Source: Pseudomonas sp. UYIF39
Lineage (GTDB): Bacteria; Pseudomonadota; Gammaproteobacteria; Pseudomonadales; Pseudomonadaceae
DNA length: 64,000 bases
Assembly (NCBI RefSeq): GCF_029963765.1
Contig: NZ_JALBYU010000009.1
Coordinates: 62,001-126,000 of the forward strand
Direction: 5' to 3'
Made by a program: the position numbers and the translations under genes. The notes beneath the pieces are model-generated. The model searched no databases. It was not told where the DNA came from and was given only the letters and a program-made list of their open reading frames with translations. Positions 1-9,300 of the stretch are shown here, in pieces; within the stretch, counting starts at the first letter, position 1, and each line of letters begins with the position of its first letter.

Positions 1-1272
1 CGGCAGGATTCCGTCCAGCACACCGTCGGTGAGGGTCAGCAGTTCTTCGCCGGTGACCATCGACACCGGGCATTTATTGGTCGCGGTTTTATCAACGGAA
101 TCGGCGCTGTCGCCGTTGGGGTTTTTCGCCTGATCCGGAACGTTGTCGTGGTGTTCGTTTTGCTTGAGCGTGGTGTTGCGCTTGGCATCCCAGCGCAGCT
201 GCATCCGGCCTTTTTTCATACCGGCCGCGATGCCCCTCGCGGCGACTTTTTTGTAGCGGTCGACGTAGCTGATGAAGCTGTTGATGATCGTGAAAATCGC
301 TTTGACGAGGCGCAGAACAGCGCTGAGTAATTGCGCAGCTCGATTCGCCAGCCGCATCGTCAAATAGGCGATACCGGCCCCTGCTGCAGCGAACGTCAGA
401 ACGATGCCAATCAGGATGTCGATCAACAGCTGCACCACCACCGTCGACAAGGCTTCGGCGGTTTTGCCGGCGATCTCGCTGGGCGGTAGCATGTCCAACC
501 AGAGACTGGCGGTGCGCAGCAGCAGGCACAGCGCCGCCTCGTCACTGGCCAGCAGTTGGGCTTTTTCCATGACATCCGGAGCGGTTTGCGCGAGGTTCTT
601 CAGCTCTGTGGCGCTCTCGCCCAACCGCTCACCAAACTTCCCGGGATCCTTGAGGATGTCCGAAAGCAGGCCGATGCCGTCCCACACGCCCTCGATTGCC
701 GCCCAACTTCCCGCGAGCATTCCATTGCCTACAGCAACCGAAGACGATTCCGACCACTTCGGCTTGAATGTCTTCCATTCATCTTGCAGCCAGTTTTCGA
801 GCTCATTCGTCAGGCCGTCGTAGGAAGAGAAAAGATCATCGACTTGCTGCGGCGTGACTTCGTGGTGAACGTGAACGCGGTAGAACTTGCCGGGTGTACC
901 GGTGAACGTTCCCTTGCCGTTTTTATCGAGGGTGACCAGCGTCTTTTCGCCGCTATCGCTGGCAATCACATCGACCTGAATATTCCCCACGGGAACGTCA
1001 TAAACCGATTCGAACTTGCTCTCTATCTCTAGCTTTCCACCCTTCGGGCACTGCACGACGGTGGAGAAAAAGTTGTTGTCGCTACTACCCACTGCAGTGC
1101 TGGCATTGCCGAACTTGATGACCCGCTCCATGCCCATCAGCGAAGGCAGATCAGCGGCGCGGCTGGCCTTGTCCGCCGCTTGGCTGAACCAGTGATTGAG
1201 CTGCTTACGGTAGAGGGAGAGGGTGTCTTTAAAACCGTCGAGCTCCTGCTCGATACGCACAATCTGATCCAT
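1..1272 (-). CDS. RHS-type T6SS effector, N-terminal part (truncated by window edge)
   Basis: The frame is open for 424 codons from an ATG at 1272 to the window edge, so only the N-terminus is present. Its start overlaps the stop of the DUF4123 gene as TGATG, indicating translational coupling. Residues about 278-303 form a hydrophobic segment and 311-336 a second weaker one, typical of the membrane-active N-terminal region of VgrG-delivered RHS proteins. Around residues 398-410 a CPVSMVTGEELL stretch matches the PVxxxTGE opening of the DUF6531/RHS region that precedes YD repeats. From vgrG-DUF4123-RHS order I infer a polymorphic antibacterial effector loaded on the VgrG spike; the toxic C-terminus and the immunity gene lie outside the window, so its activity cannot be stated. 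Confidence 0.8.
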   Translation of the reverse strand, partial: MDQIVRIEQELDGFKDTLSLYRKQLNHWFSQAADKASRAADLPSLMGMERVIKFGNASTAVGSSDNNFFSTVVQCPKGGKLEIESKFESVYDVPVGNIQVDVIASDSGEKTLVTLDKNGKGTFTGTPGKFYRVHVHHEVTPQQVDDLFSSYDGLTNELENWLQDEWKTFKPKWSESSSVAVGNGMLAGSWAAIEGVWDGIGLLSDILKDPGKFGERLGESATELKNLAQTAPDVMEKAQLLASDEAALCLLLRTASLWLDMLPPSEIAGKTAEALSTVVVQLLIDILIGIVLTFAAAGAGIAYLTMRLANRAAQLLSAVLRLVKAIFTIINSFISYVDRYKKVAARGIAAGMKKGRMQLRWDAKRNTTLKQNEHHDNVPDQAKNPNGDSADSVDKTATNKCPVSMVTGEELLTLTDGVLDGILP

Positions 1273-2009
1273 CAGTTCAGCTCCGCCATCAGGTAGTCCA
1301 CCAAGGCTGTTTTGGGTGCTTGAGGCAGGTCCGGTGTTTCAAGAAAGATCGCGATCTTGTGGCGCAAAACGCTTTCGGAAAACGCCTCAAAAAGATCAGG
1401 GCGCTCCTCGCTCAGCCACTTGAGCAAGTTGCTGATTCGGGTGGTTGCGAACTCGGTACCGAGGTGTTTGACCAGCGATTCTGAAACTTCCCACCACGGA
1501 AAAACCCGGGAGCTGCTCAGCGCTTGTCCACCGATTTCGAGCGATTGGCCGTTGATCAAACAGCGCCCGATCACCGGCATCAGCTGCGTAGCGTTGACCT
1601 CGGCCGACCGAAGAATCGGCAGCAAATAACGCCCGTCCCAGAAGCGGAAAAACACCGCATTACCGTTTGGCAAAAGGACATGAGTGAGGGAGCGAAGATG
1701 CTCGATCAACACCTCCTGAGGGGCAGAAGAAACCGCCAGCCAACCCCAGTCGCGAGACTCGGTGTTGGCAACCCACTGCAAAAACTCACTGCCAGCAGCA
1801 ATGATTCCCACATAAGGCATCACCGGATCCCACTCGGCGTAGGCTGTCTCAGCCCAGATCGGACTGGGTGCTTGAGCGGAGATCGAGCGCTGCCAGGCTT
1901 TGAACGGTTCAGCGGCGCTGGCGTTGCTGAAGATCGCGAACAGTTGCTCCGACGCTTGCAGCGGCTGCTGTTCCAGCCAGTCGAGAGGCGACAAGTGATC
2001 AGGCTGCAC
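1272..2009 (-). CDS. DUF4123 T6SS effector adaptor/chaperone
   Basis: The product is about 245 residues and lies between vgrG and the RHS effector, the standard position of DUF4123 proteins, which tether a cognate effector to the VgrG tip. Longest possible start is an ATG at 2057, but I prefer the GTG at 2009: AAGGA at 2018-2022 lies 8 bases upstream of it, whereas nothing comparable precedes 2057. With this start the gene overlaps the vgrG end by 11 bases. The PLDWLEQQPLQASEQLFAIF opening and a central region rich in W, G and L agree with the family. It is predicted cytoplasmic. Function is inferred from family and context; specificity for the downstream RHS protein follows from coupling of their reading frames. 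Confidence 0.75.
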   Translation of the reverse strand: MQPDHLSPLDWLEQQPLQASEQLFAIFSNASAAEPFKAWQRSISAQAPSPIWAETAYAEWDPVMPYVGIIAAGSEFLQWVANTESRDWGWLAVSSAPQEVLIEHLRSLTHVLLPNGNAVFFRFWDGRYLLPILRSAEVNATQLMPVIGRCLINGQSLEIGGQALSSSRVFPWWEVSESLVKHLGTEFATTRISNLLKWLSEERPDLFEAFSESVLRHKIAIFLETPDLPQAPKTALVDYLMAELN

Positions 2010-4017
2010 AGACACCGTCCTTGCAGCGCTCGCACTCTTCACAGAACGGTGCATCACCTTTCAGGCTCATGATCTGCGCCGCGCTGAGCAACGCCGCCGG
2101 GGCTGCGGCCAGTTTCAACGGCACACCCGGCGAAGTCGGCGCAGCGGCCATGGCTGGCATCAACGCACCCCCCACCTGAATCGGCACGCTGCTGAAGATC
2201 CCGCCCGGCCCAATGTTGATCCACTGCCCGCCCGCCTGAATCGTCGCACTGGCCCCGCCGTCGATTACCACTTGCTGGCCGGCGCTGACATGAAATTGCT
2301 GACTGGCATTCAACGCCTGGCTGGTCACGCGAATGTGCCGGTCACCGACCACCACCAGGTGATCATCCAGTTTCACCTCGGTCTGGCGCTGACCGTGGGT
2401 GATGCGTTGCTCGTCGGCCTTCAGCTCATGACGAGCGGTACCGGCGACGACGATGCTGCGGGTGTTATCGACCTGCACCTGTTGATCACTCAGCACGTGC
2501 TGAGTCCAGTTTCGCTGGGCGCGCAGGTAGATTTCCTCGGCGCCTTTGCGATCCTCGATGCGCAATTCGTTGTAACCGCCGCCTCCCGGACTGCTCTGGC
2601 TGCGGAAGATGCTGCGGGTTTTGTCGGCGGGCAGGTCGAGTGGCACCGGTGTTGCTGCGTTTGGAAGGCAACCCATCACCAGCGGTTTGTCGGCATCGGC
2701 ATCGACGAATCCCACCAGCACTTCCATGCCGACTCGCGGGATCATCACGCTGCCATAACGGTCATGCGCCCAGCCGGTGGCTACGCGCAGCCAGCAACTG
2801 GAGTGTTCATCGAGCGGACCGTCACGGTCCCAGGCGAGCTGAACCTTGACCCGACCGAACTCGTCGCAATGAATTTCGCTGTCGGCCGGGCCGGTGACCA
2901 CGGCGGGTTGATAACCGAGCATGCGTGGTTTTTCCGGCCCGAGTGGAGGGCGAAACGAAACGTCCCACGGTATTGCCAGAAAGGTATTGCGATAGCCCTG
3001 GAAATCATCCGGATTGTCGCTGGTCACTGACTCTTCCAGCACTTGCGGCTGGCGGCCGCGGTGTTCGATTTGAGTGATCAGCCAGAGGTCATTCCATGCC
3101 TGACGCGGATGCTCGGCCAGGTGTAGGAAATGCCCGCTGACCAAGGCCGATTCATCACCGCGTCCCTCAGCCTGACGGAAATCGGCGTTGTGGCGTTCGA
3201 GTGCTCGCTGAACCAGATGTTTGCCGTGTTCGCGATCGGTGAATTGACCCGGAAAGTGGTAATCCTCGAGCACCGGTCGCTGTTCGCTGTCTAGGCGGCT
3301 TTCAAGTTGCAGGTGAGGTTTTTTGAAGTCGTAGTCGCGGCGGGTCACCGCTGTAGTGCGGGTTTCCAGCCGCACGTTGAAACGTTTGATGGCCAGCGCA
3401 TCGGCCGCCATTCCGCTACCTGGCAGGTATGGCGTCGGCTCGGGCAGACGAGGGAAAACCGTCTGATCATCGCCGAACACCAGCAGGTGTCCGTCGAGGC
3501 TGTGCTGGAAGTGGTAGTGAATGCCGATCTCGGCACACAGCCGCTGGATGAACGCCAGATCGCTTTCAGCGTATTGCACGCAGTACTCGCGTGGCGAGTA
3601 GTCGCTGCCGAGCTGAAACTCGAACGAGTCGCGCTGGATGCCGTGGTCCTTGAGGATCTGCGCGATGATCGCCGGCACGCTTTTGTGCTGAAAGATCCGC
3701 TGATTGATGCGCTGACCGAGGTAAGCCAATCGCGGTACGAGACTGACTTGATAACCCGTCAGACGTTTCCCGGAATCACTTTGCCCGACCCGAAAAATCT
3801 GACCATGAATACCGGAACCTTGTGCATCGAAACTCAGAAACGCCTGACGATGCAGCAGGTTTTCGAGCTCGATGTCCGGTCGCTCGCTGACCAGCTCCAG
3901 GTCAAAACGGTAGGGTTGGCTGACGGCTTCCGAGCCCGAGAACTCAAGCACCTTGAGCTCATTCTGGACGCCGTCGATCGTCAGCGTGAAACGCGGTTGA
4001 TTGGCTGGAGCGAACAT
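1999..4017 (-). CDS. vgrG: Type VI secretion VgrG spike protein
   Basis: A 672-residue VgrG/TssI. The first 350 or so residues match the gp27-like base (FTLTIDGVQ start, YCVQYAESDLAFIQRL, DYDFKKP). The gp5 OB-fold follows, with GRVKVQLAWDRDG and HDRYGSVMIPRVGMEVLVGF, then a beta-helical stretch of V/Q/I repeats that forms the needle. After the needle comes an Ala/Pro-rich extension and a short tail with four cysteines (CEECERCKDGVC) that is not part of the core spike. The tail could bind a metal or the downstream adaptor; this is inference. It sits first in a vgrG-DUF4123-RHS unit, with no structural T6SS genes nearby, so it is an orphan vgrG island using a sheath apparatus encoded elsewhere. 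Confidence 0.93.
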   Translation of the reverse strand: MFAPANQPRFTLTIDGVQNELKVLEFSGSEAVSQPYRFDLELVSERPDIELENLLHRQAFLSFDAQGSGIHGQIFRVGQSDSGKRLTGYQVSLVPRLAYLGQRINQRIFQHKSVPAIIAQILKDHGIQRDSFEFQLGSDYSPREYCVQYAESDLAFIQRLCAEIGIHYHFQHSLDGHLLVFGDDQTVFPRLPEPTPYLPGSGMAADALAIKRFNVRLETRTTAVTRRDYDFKKPHLQLESRLDSEQRPVLEDYHFPGQFTDREHGKHLVQRALERHNADFRQAEGRGDESALVSGHFLHLAEHPRQAWNDLWLITQIEHRGRQPQVLEESVTSDNPDDFQGYRNTFLAIPWDVSFRPPLGPEKPRMLGYQPAVVTGPADSEIHCDEFGRVKVQLAWDRDGPLDEHSSCWLRVATGWAHDRYGSVMIPRVGMEVLVGFVDADADKPLVMGCLPNAATPVPLDLPADKTRSIFRSQSSPGGGGYNELRIEDRKGAEEIYLRAQRNWTQHVLSDQQVQVDNTRSIVVAGTARHELKADEQRITHGQRQTEVKLDDHLVVVGDRHIRVTSQALNASQQFHVSAGQQVVIDGGASATIQAGGQWINIGPGGIFSSVPIQVGGALMPAMAAAPTSPGVPLKLAAAPAALLSAAQIMSLKGDAPFCEECERCKDGVCAA

Positions 4018-4077
4018 CCGATGTGTCTCTGCAGAATGAAGGCGGGCGATTCTGCATGAGCAACAAGGGGTGTTGAG

Positions 4078-4113
4078 GTAGGGACAGGGAAATCAGATTT
4101 GCCCTACTTTTTT
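4078..4113 (+). terminator. Possible rho-independent terminator-like hairpin upstream of vgrG
   Basis: GTAGGG at 4078-4083 pairs perfectly with CCCTAC at 4102-4107, an inner AAAT/ATTT pair extends it, and six T residues follow at 4108-4113. No plus-strand gene ends here, so it may stop antisense transcription from the T6SS island or be a structure in the vgrG leader. Confidence 0.35.
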
Positions 4114-4180
4114 AGAGATTTATCCTTCAACAATTAGTGTGTTTGGCTACAGACAATTCCTTCAAAAGCACCACTAACCA

Positions 4181-4287
4181 CTGTGGGAGCGAGCTTGCTC
4201 GCGATGGCGTCGGGTCAGTCGACCTAATTATTGAATGATCGACCGCTATCGTCGGAACGCCGCCCGGAGCAAGCTCGCTCCCACAGG
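4181..4287. repeat. REP doublet (Pseudomonas type)
   Basis: CTGTGGGAGCGAGCTTGCTC at 4181-4200 is mirrored by the inverse sequence ending at about 4286, with roughly 60 bases between the arms. This is the head-to-head REP arrangement (REPIN/BIME) found between Pseudomonas genes. It lies in the gap between vgrG and putP. The right arm, including the preceding GTCGGAACGCCGCCC, is the same as in the doublet at 48101-48207. Confidence 0.9.
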
Positions 4288-4320
4288 GAATAGATAGGGA
4301 TTCGAGATTTGCGTAAGCCA

Positions 4321-4358
4321 AAAAAAACGACCCGCCTCCAAAGGAAGCGGGCCGTTTT
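4321..4358 (-). terminator. putP intrinsic terminator
   Basis: On the minus strand a stem CCCGCTTCC / GGAGGCGGG with a short TTT loop is followed by a run of T residues (the A run at 4319-4326 on the plus strand). It lies about 40 bases beyond the putP stop codon. Confidence 0.75.
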
Positions 4359-4396
4359 CGTGTTCGGCGAAAGGTCAGAGCCTCAGCTCATCCCCA

Positions 4397-5881
4397 TCAC
4401 TTGTTCAGGCGGAAATCTGCCTCGGCAGCGGCGAAGCGCTGAAGCATGCCGCGAGTCGGCTCGCCCATTTTGCTGACGATGTAGATCGCCAGGCTGGCGA
4501 AGATGAAACCAGGGATGATTTCGTACAGGCCCAGCAGCTCGAAGTGTTTCCAGACGATCACAGTGATCGCGCCAACCAGGATGCCGGCCAGTGCGCCGTT
4601 GCGGGTCATGTCTTTCCAGATCACGGAGATCAGGACCACCGGACCAAACGCTGCACCGAAACCGGCCCAGGCGTAGCTAACCAGACCCAAAACGCGGTTT
4701 TCCGGGTTAGCGGCAAGACCGATAGCGATCAGGGCAACCAGCAGCACCATGGCGCGGCCGACCCAGACCAGCTCAACCTGGGAAGCGGTTTTACGCAGGA
4801 AGGTTTTGTAGAAGTCTTCGGTCAGGGCGCTCGAGCACACCAGCAACTGGCAGCTCAACGTACTCATGACCGCCGCCAGAATGGCCGACAGCAGTACACC
4901 GGCAACCCAAGGATTGAAGAGGATTTTTGCCAGTTCGATAAACACGCGCTCGTGGTTTTCGGTGACAGGCGCAGCCAGGTCCGGGTTCGCCGAGAAGTAA
5001 GCGATACCGAAGAAACCTACTGCCACGGTGCCGCCCAGGCACAGGATCATCCAGGTCATGGAGATGCGACGTGCTTTGGCAATCGACTTGACCGAATCCG
5101 CGGCCATGAAACGCGCCAGGATGTGCGGCTGGCCGAAGTAGCCCAGGCCCCAGCCCATCAGCGAAATAACGCCGATGAAGGTGGTGTTTTTCAGCATGTC
5201 GAAGTTGCTTGCGTCTTGTGCTTCGATGGCCAGGAACGTGGTGTCGATGCCGCCGGTAGCCAGCAGCACGATGATCGGCGTCAGCAACAGGGCGAAGATC
5301 ATCAGGGTCGCTTGTACGGTGTCAGTCCAGCTCACTGCCAGGAAACCGCCGACAAAGGTGTAGGCAATCGTCGCCGCAGCGCCGGCCCACAGCGCCGTCT
5401 CGTAGGACATGCCGAAGGTGCTTTCAAACAGACGGGCGCCAGCCACGATGCCGGAGGCGCAGTAAATGGTGAAGAACACCAGGATCACGACCGCGGAGAT
5501 GATCCGCAGCAGGCCGCTTTTGTCTTCGAAACGGCTGGAGAAGTAATCCGGCAGGGTCAGTGCATCGCCGTTGTGCTCGGTCTGCACGCGCAGACGCCCG
5601 GCAACGAACAGCCAGTTCAGGTAAGCACCGATGATCAGACCGATGGCGATCCAGCTTTCGGAGAGACCGGACATGTAGATAGCGCCCGGCAGGCCCATCA
5701 ACAACCAGCCGCTCATGTCGGAGGCGCCGGCGGACAATGCCGTCACGACGCTGCCCAGGCTGCGACCGCCCAGAATGTAATCAGAAAGGTTGTTGGTGGA
5801 GCGATAGGCCATGAAGCCGATCAGCACCATTGCTGCGATGTAGATCACGAACGTGATCAAGGTTGGATTGCTTACGCTCAT
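4397..5881 (-). CDS. putP: Sodium/proline symporter PutP
   Basis: The 494-residue product matches the length and sequence of PutP, an SSS-family Na+/proline symporter of the inner membrane. Visible hallmarks are 12-13 hydrophobic segments, SDYILGGRSLG near residue 35-45, SAGASDMSGWLLMGLPGA (the Na+/proline binding region of TM2) and GWGLGYFGQPHILARFMA. I use the ATG at 5881, giving MSVSNPTL, rather than an upstream in-frame start, because the length then equals that of the family. It is divergent from putA with a 463-base shared control region full of PutA-type operator motifs, so proline uptake and degradation are probably co-repressed by PutA. A terminator follows the gene. Confidence 0.96.
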   Translation of the reverse strand: MSVSNPTLITFVIYIAAMVLIGFMAYRSTNNLSDYILGGRSLGSVVTALSAGASDMSGWLLMGLPGAIYMSGLSESWIAIGLIIGAYLNWLFVAGRLRVQTEHNGDALTLPDYFSSRFEDKSGLLRIISAVVILVFFTIYCASGIVAGARLFESTFGMSYETALWAGAAATIAYTFVGGFLAVSWTDTVQATLMIFALLLTPIIVLLATGGIDTTFLAIEAQDASNFDMLKNTTFIGVISLMGWGLGYFGQPHILARFMAADSVKSIAKARRISMTWMILCLGGTVAVGFFGIAYFSANPDLAAPVTENHERVFIELAKILFNPWVAGVLLSAILAAVMSTLSCQLLVCSSALTEDFYKTFLRKTASQVELVWVGRAMVLLVALIAIGLAANPENRVLGLVSYAWAGFGAAFGPVVLISVIWKDMTRNGALAGILVGAITVIVWKHFELLGLYEIIPGFIFASLAIYIVSKMGEPTRGMLQRFAAAEADFRLNK

Positions 5882-6344
5882 TAAGTGTCGCCCTGGCTTT
5901 GTTTTTATGTAGCGGCGGCTGGTGAACCGCGCGCAAACGATGACGTTTGACAGACGATTCGGGATCCCGCGCATTTATGACTGATGTTTCCCCAGGAAAG
6001 CCATCAGCCGGGTGCACCGGTCTTTTATGGTCGGTTGCACCTTGGGATCGAATGCTATTCAACAAAGCAAATAAGGTGCAACCAGTTTCGCGAGAATAAG
6101 TTGCACCCAGTCGGATTTATCCGGAAAAACCCTGTTTTTGCTCCCTTTTAGCGCAGTCCTGGCGGTTTACTAGAAGCAAAAGCACCAAGCAGGAGCGGTA
6201 CGTTCGTACCGGAATTTATTTCCTGACGAGCTGCGTATTATTCCGACAAAAAAAGGGTTGCACCCGGTTGCACCTCGACGGTTGCACGGCTAATCTTGCC
6301 GCCAGCTGATGCCACGCGGTTGTGGCAAACATGAGGATAAAAAT
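5882..6344. promoter_or_regulatory. putP-putA divergent control region with PutA operator array
   Basis: This 463-base gap contains no gene. It holds six copies of the GTTGCAC motif: 6034-6040, reverse-strand copy in 6075-6083 (GGTGCAACC), 6100-6106, 6257-6263, 6267-6273 and 6281-6287. GTTGCA is the core recognised by the ribbon-helix-helix domain of PutA in enterobacteria (established knowledge). The copies form two groups, one nearer putP and one just ahead of putA, as expected for joint repression of both genes when proline is low. An additional GGTGCAACC lies inside putA at 6483-6491. Confidence 0.8.
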
Positions 6345-9300
6345 ATGGCTACCACCACCCTTGGGGTCAAACTTGACGACCCGACCCGCGAGCGCCTCAA
6401 GGCTGCCGCGACCTCGATTGATCGCACGCCGCACTGGCTGATCAAGCAGGCAATTTTCAATTACCTGGAAAAACTCGAGGGTGGTGCAACCCTGACCGAG
6501 CTGAGCGGTTTGATCAGCAAAGACGCTGACGACGCCGGCGAAGTCCACGCCGACCACGCGCACCAGTGCTTCCTGGAGTTCGCTGAAAGCATCCTGCCGC
6601 AATCGGTGCTGCGCGCTTCGATCACCGCCGCTTACCGTCGCCCTGAGCCGGAAGTGGTGCCGATGCTGATCGAGCAGGCTCGCCTGCCGATCGCCATGGC
6701 CGAAGCCACCAACAAGCTCGCCGCCTCGATTGCCGAAAAACTGCGCAATCAGAAGAGCGCCGGCGGCCGTGCCGGGATTGTTCAGGGCCTATTGCAGGAA
6801 TTTTCTCTGTCGTCCCAGGAAGGCGTGGCGCTGATGTGCCTGGCCGAAGCGCTGCTGCGCATCCCGGACAAAGGCACCCGTGACGCGCTGATCCGCGACA
6901 AGATCAGCACCGGCAACTGGCACCCGCACTTGGGCAACAGCCCGTCGTTGTTCGTCAACGCCGCCACGTGGGGCTTGCTGCTGACCGGCAAACTGGTCGC
7001 CACCCACAACGAAGCCGGCCTGACGTCGTCCTTGAGCCGCATCATCGGCAAGAGTGGCGAGCCGATGATCCGCAAGGGCGTCGACATGGCCATGCGCCTG
7101 ATGGGCGAGCAGTTCGTGACCGGCGAAACCATCGCCGAAGCCCTGGCCAACGCCAGCAAGTTCGAAGCCAAAGGCTTCCGCTACTCCTACGACATGCTGG
7201 GTGAAGCCGCACTCACCGAGCACGACGCCCAGAAATACCTGGCCTCGTACGAACAAGCCATCCACTCGATCGGCAAAGCATCCCACGGTCGTGGGATTTA
7301 TGAAGGCCCGGGCATTTCCATCAAGCTGTCGGCACTGCACCCGCGTTACAGCCGTGCGCAGTACGAGCGCGTGATGGACGAGTTGTACCCGCGCCTGCTG
7401 TCGCTGACCCTGCTGGCCAAGCAATACGACATCGGCCTGAACATCGACGCCGAAGAAGCCGACCGCCTCGAGCTGTCGCTGGATCTGCTGGAGCGCCTGT
7501 GCTTCGAGCCGCAACTGACCGGCTGGAACGGCATCGGTTTCGTGATCCAGGCTTATCAAAAGCGTTGCCCGTACGTAATCGACTACGTGATCGACCTGGC
7601 TCGTCGCAGCCGTCATCGCCTGATGATCCGCTTGGTGAAAGGCGCGTACTGGGACAGCGAAATCAAGCGCGCCCAGGTCGAAGGCCTGGAAGGCTACCCG
7701 GTCTATACCCGCAAGGTGTACACCGACGTTTCCTACATCGCCTGCGCCCGCAAACTGCTGTCGGTGCCGGAAGTCATCTACCCGCAATTCGCCACGCACA
7801 ACGCCCACACCTTGTCGGCCATTTATCACATTGCCGGTCAGAACTATTACCCCGGCCAGTACGAGTTCCAGTGCCTGCACGGCATGGGCGAACCGCTGTA
7901 CGAACAGGTTGTAGGCAAAGTTTCCGAAGGCAAGTTGAACCGTCCGTGCCGCGTGTACGCACCGGTCGGGACTCACGAAACACTGTTGGCGTACCTGGTA
8001 CGTCGCCTGCTGGAAAACGGGGCGAACACCTCGTTCGTCAACCGCATCGCCGACCAGTCTATTTCGATCCAGGAGCTGGTGGCCGATCCAGTGGCCAGCA
8101 TCGAGCAGATGGCGACGCTGGAAGGCGGCTTCGGCCTGCCGCACCCGCGTATCCCGCTGCCGCGTGATCTTTATGGTGCCGAGCGCGCCAACTCCAGCGG
8201 CATCGACATGGCCAACGAACATCGTTTGGCTTCCCTGTCCTGCGCCCTGCTGGCCACTGCTCACAACCACTGGAAAGCCGCGCCGATGCTCGGCTGCGCC
8301 TCCAGCACTGAAACCCCTGCGCCAGTCCTGAACCCATCCGATCTGCGTGACGTGGTTGGCCATGTGCAGGAAGCGACCGTCGAAGACGTCGACAACGCGA
8401 TCCAGTGCGCCCTGAATGCTGCGCCGATCTGGCAGGCCACTCCGCCCGCCGAACGTGCCGCGATTCTGGAACGTGCCGCCGATTTGATGGAAGGCGAGAT
8501 CCAGCCGCTGATGGGCCTGCTGGCTCGCGAAGCCGGCAAGACCTTCGCCAACGCCATCGCCGAAGTGCGTGAAGCCGTGGACTTCCTGCGTTATTACGCG
8601 GTGCAGGCGCGCAACGATTTCACCAACGATGCCCACCGCCCGCTGGGTCCGGTGGTCTGCATCAGCCCGTGGAACTTCCCGCTGGCAATCTTCAGTGGCC
8701 AAGTCGCTGCAGCATTGGCTGCCGGTAACCCGGTGCTGGCCAAACCTGCGGAACAAACCCCGCTGGTGGCTGCTCAAGCCGTGCGTTTGCTGCTCGAAGC
8801 CGGGATTCCGGAAGGCGTGCTGCAACTGCTACCGGGCCGTGGCGAAACCGTTGGCGCGCGTCTGGTCGGCGACGATCGAGTCAAAGGCGTGATGTTCACC
8901 GGTTCCACCGAAGTCGCTCGTCTGCTGCAACGCAATGTCGCGGGCCGTCTGGATGCACAGGGTCGCCCGATTCCGCTGATCGCCGAAACCGGTGGCCAGA
9001 ACGCAATGATCGTCGACTCTTCGGCACTGACTGAACAAGTTGTCATTGACGTGGTGTCGTCGGCCTTCGACAGCGCCGGCCAGCGTTGCTCGGCGCTGCG
9101 GGTACTGTGCCTGCAGGAAGATTCCGCTGACCGTGTCATCGAAATGCTTAAAGGTGCCATGGCGGAATGCCGACTCGGCAACCCTGAGCGCCTGTCCGTG
9201 GACATTGGCCCGGTGATCGACGCCGAAGCCAAGGCCGGCATCGAGAAGCACATCCAGGCCATGCGCGACAAAGGTCGCAGCGTTTACCAGGTGGCCATCG

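Noticed and set aside
4127..4321. Short minus-strand frame covering the REP doublet between vgrG and putP
   Set aside because: It is made largely of REP sequence and lacks a ribosome site.
6789..8825. Long minus-strand frame opposite putA
   Set aside because: Antisense shadow caused by GC-rich codon positions; no ribosome site or recognisable family.
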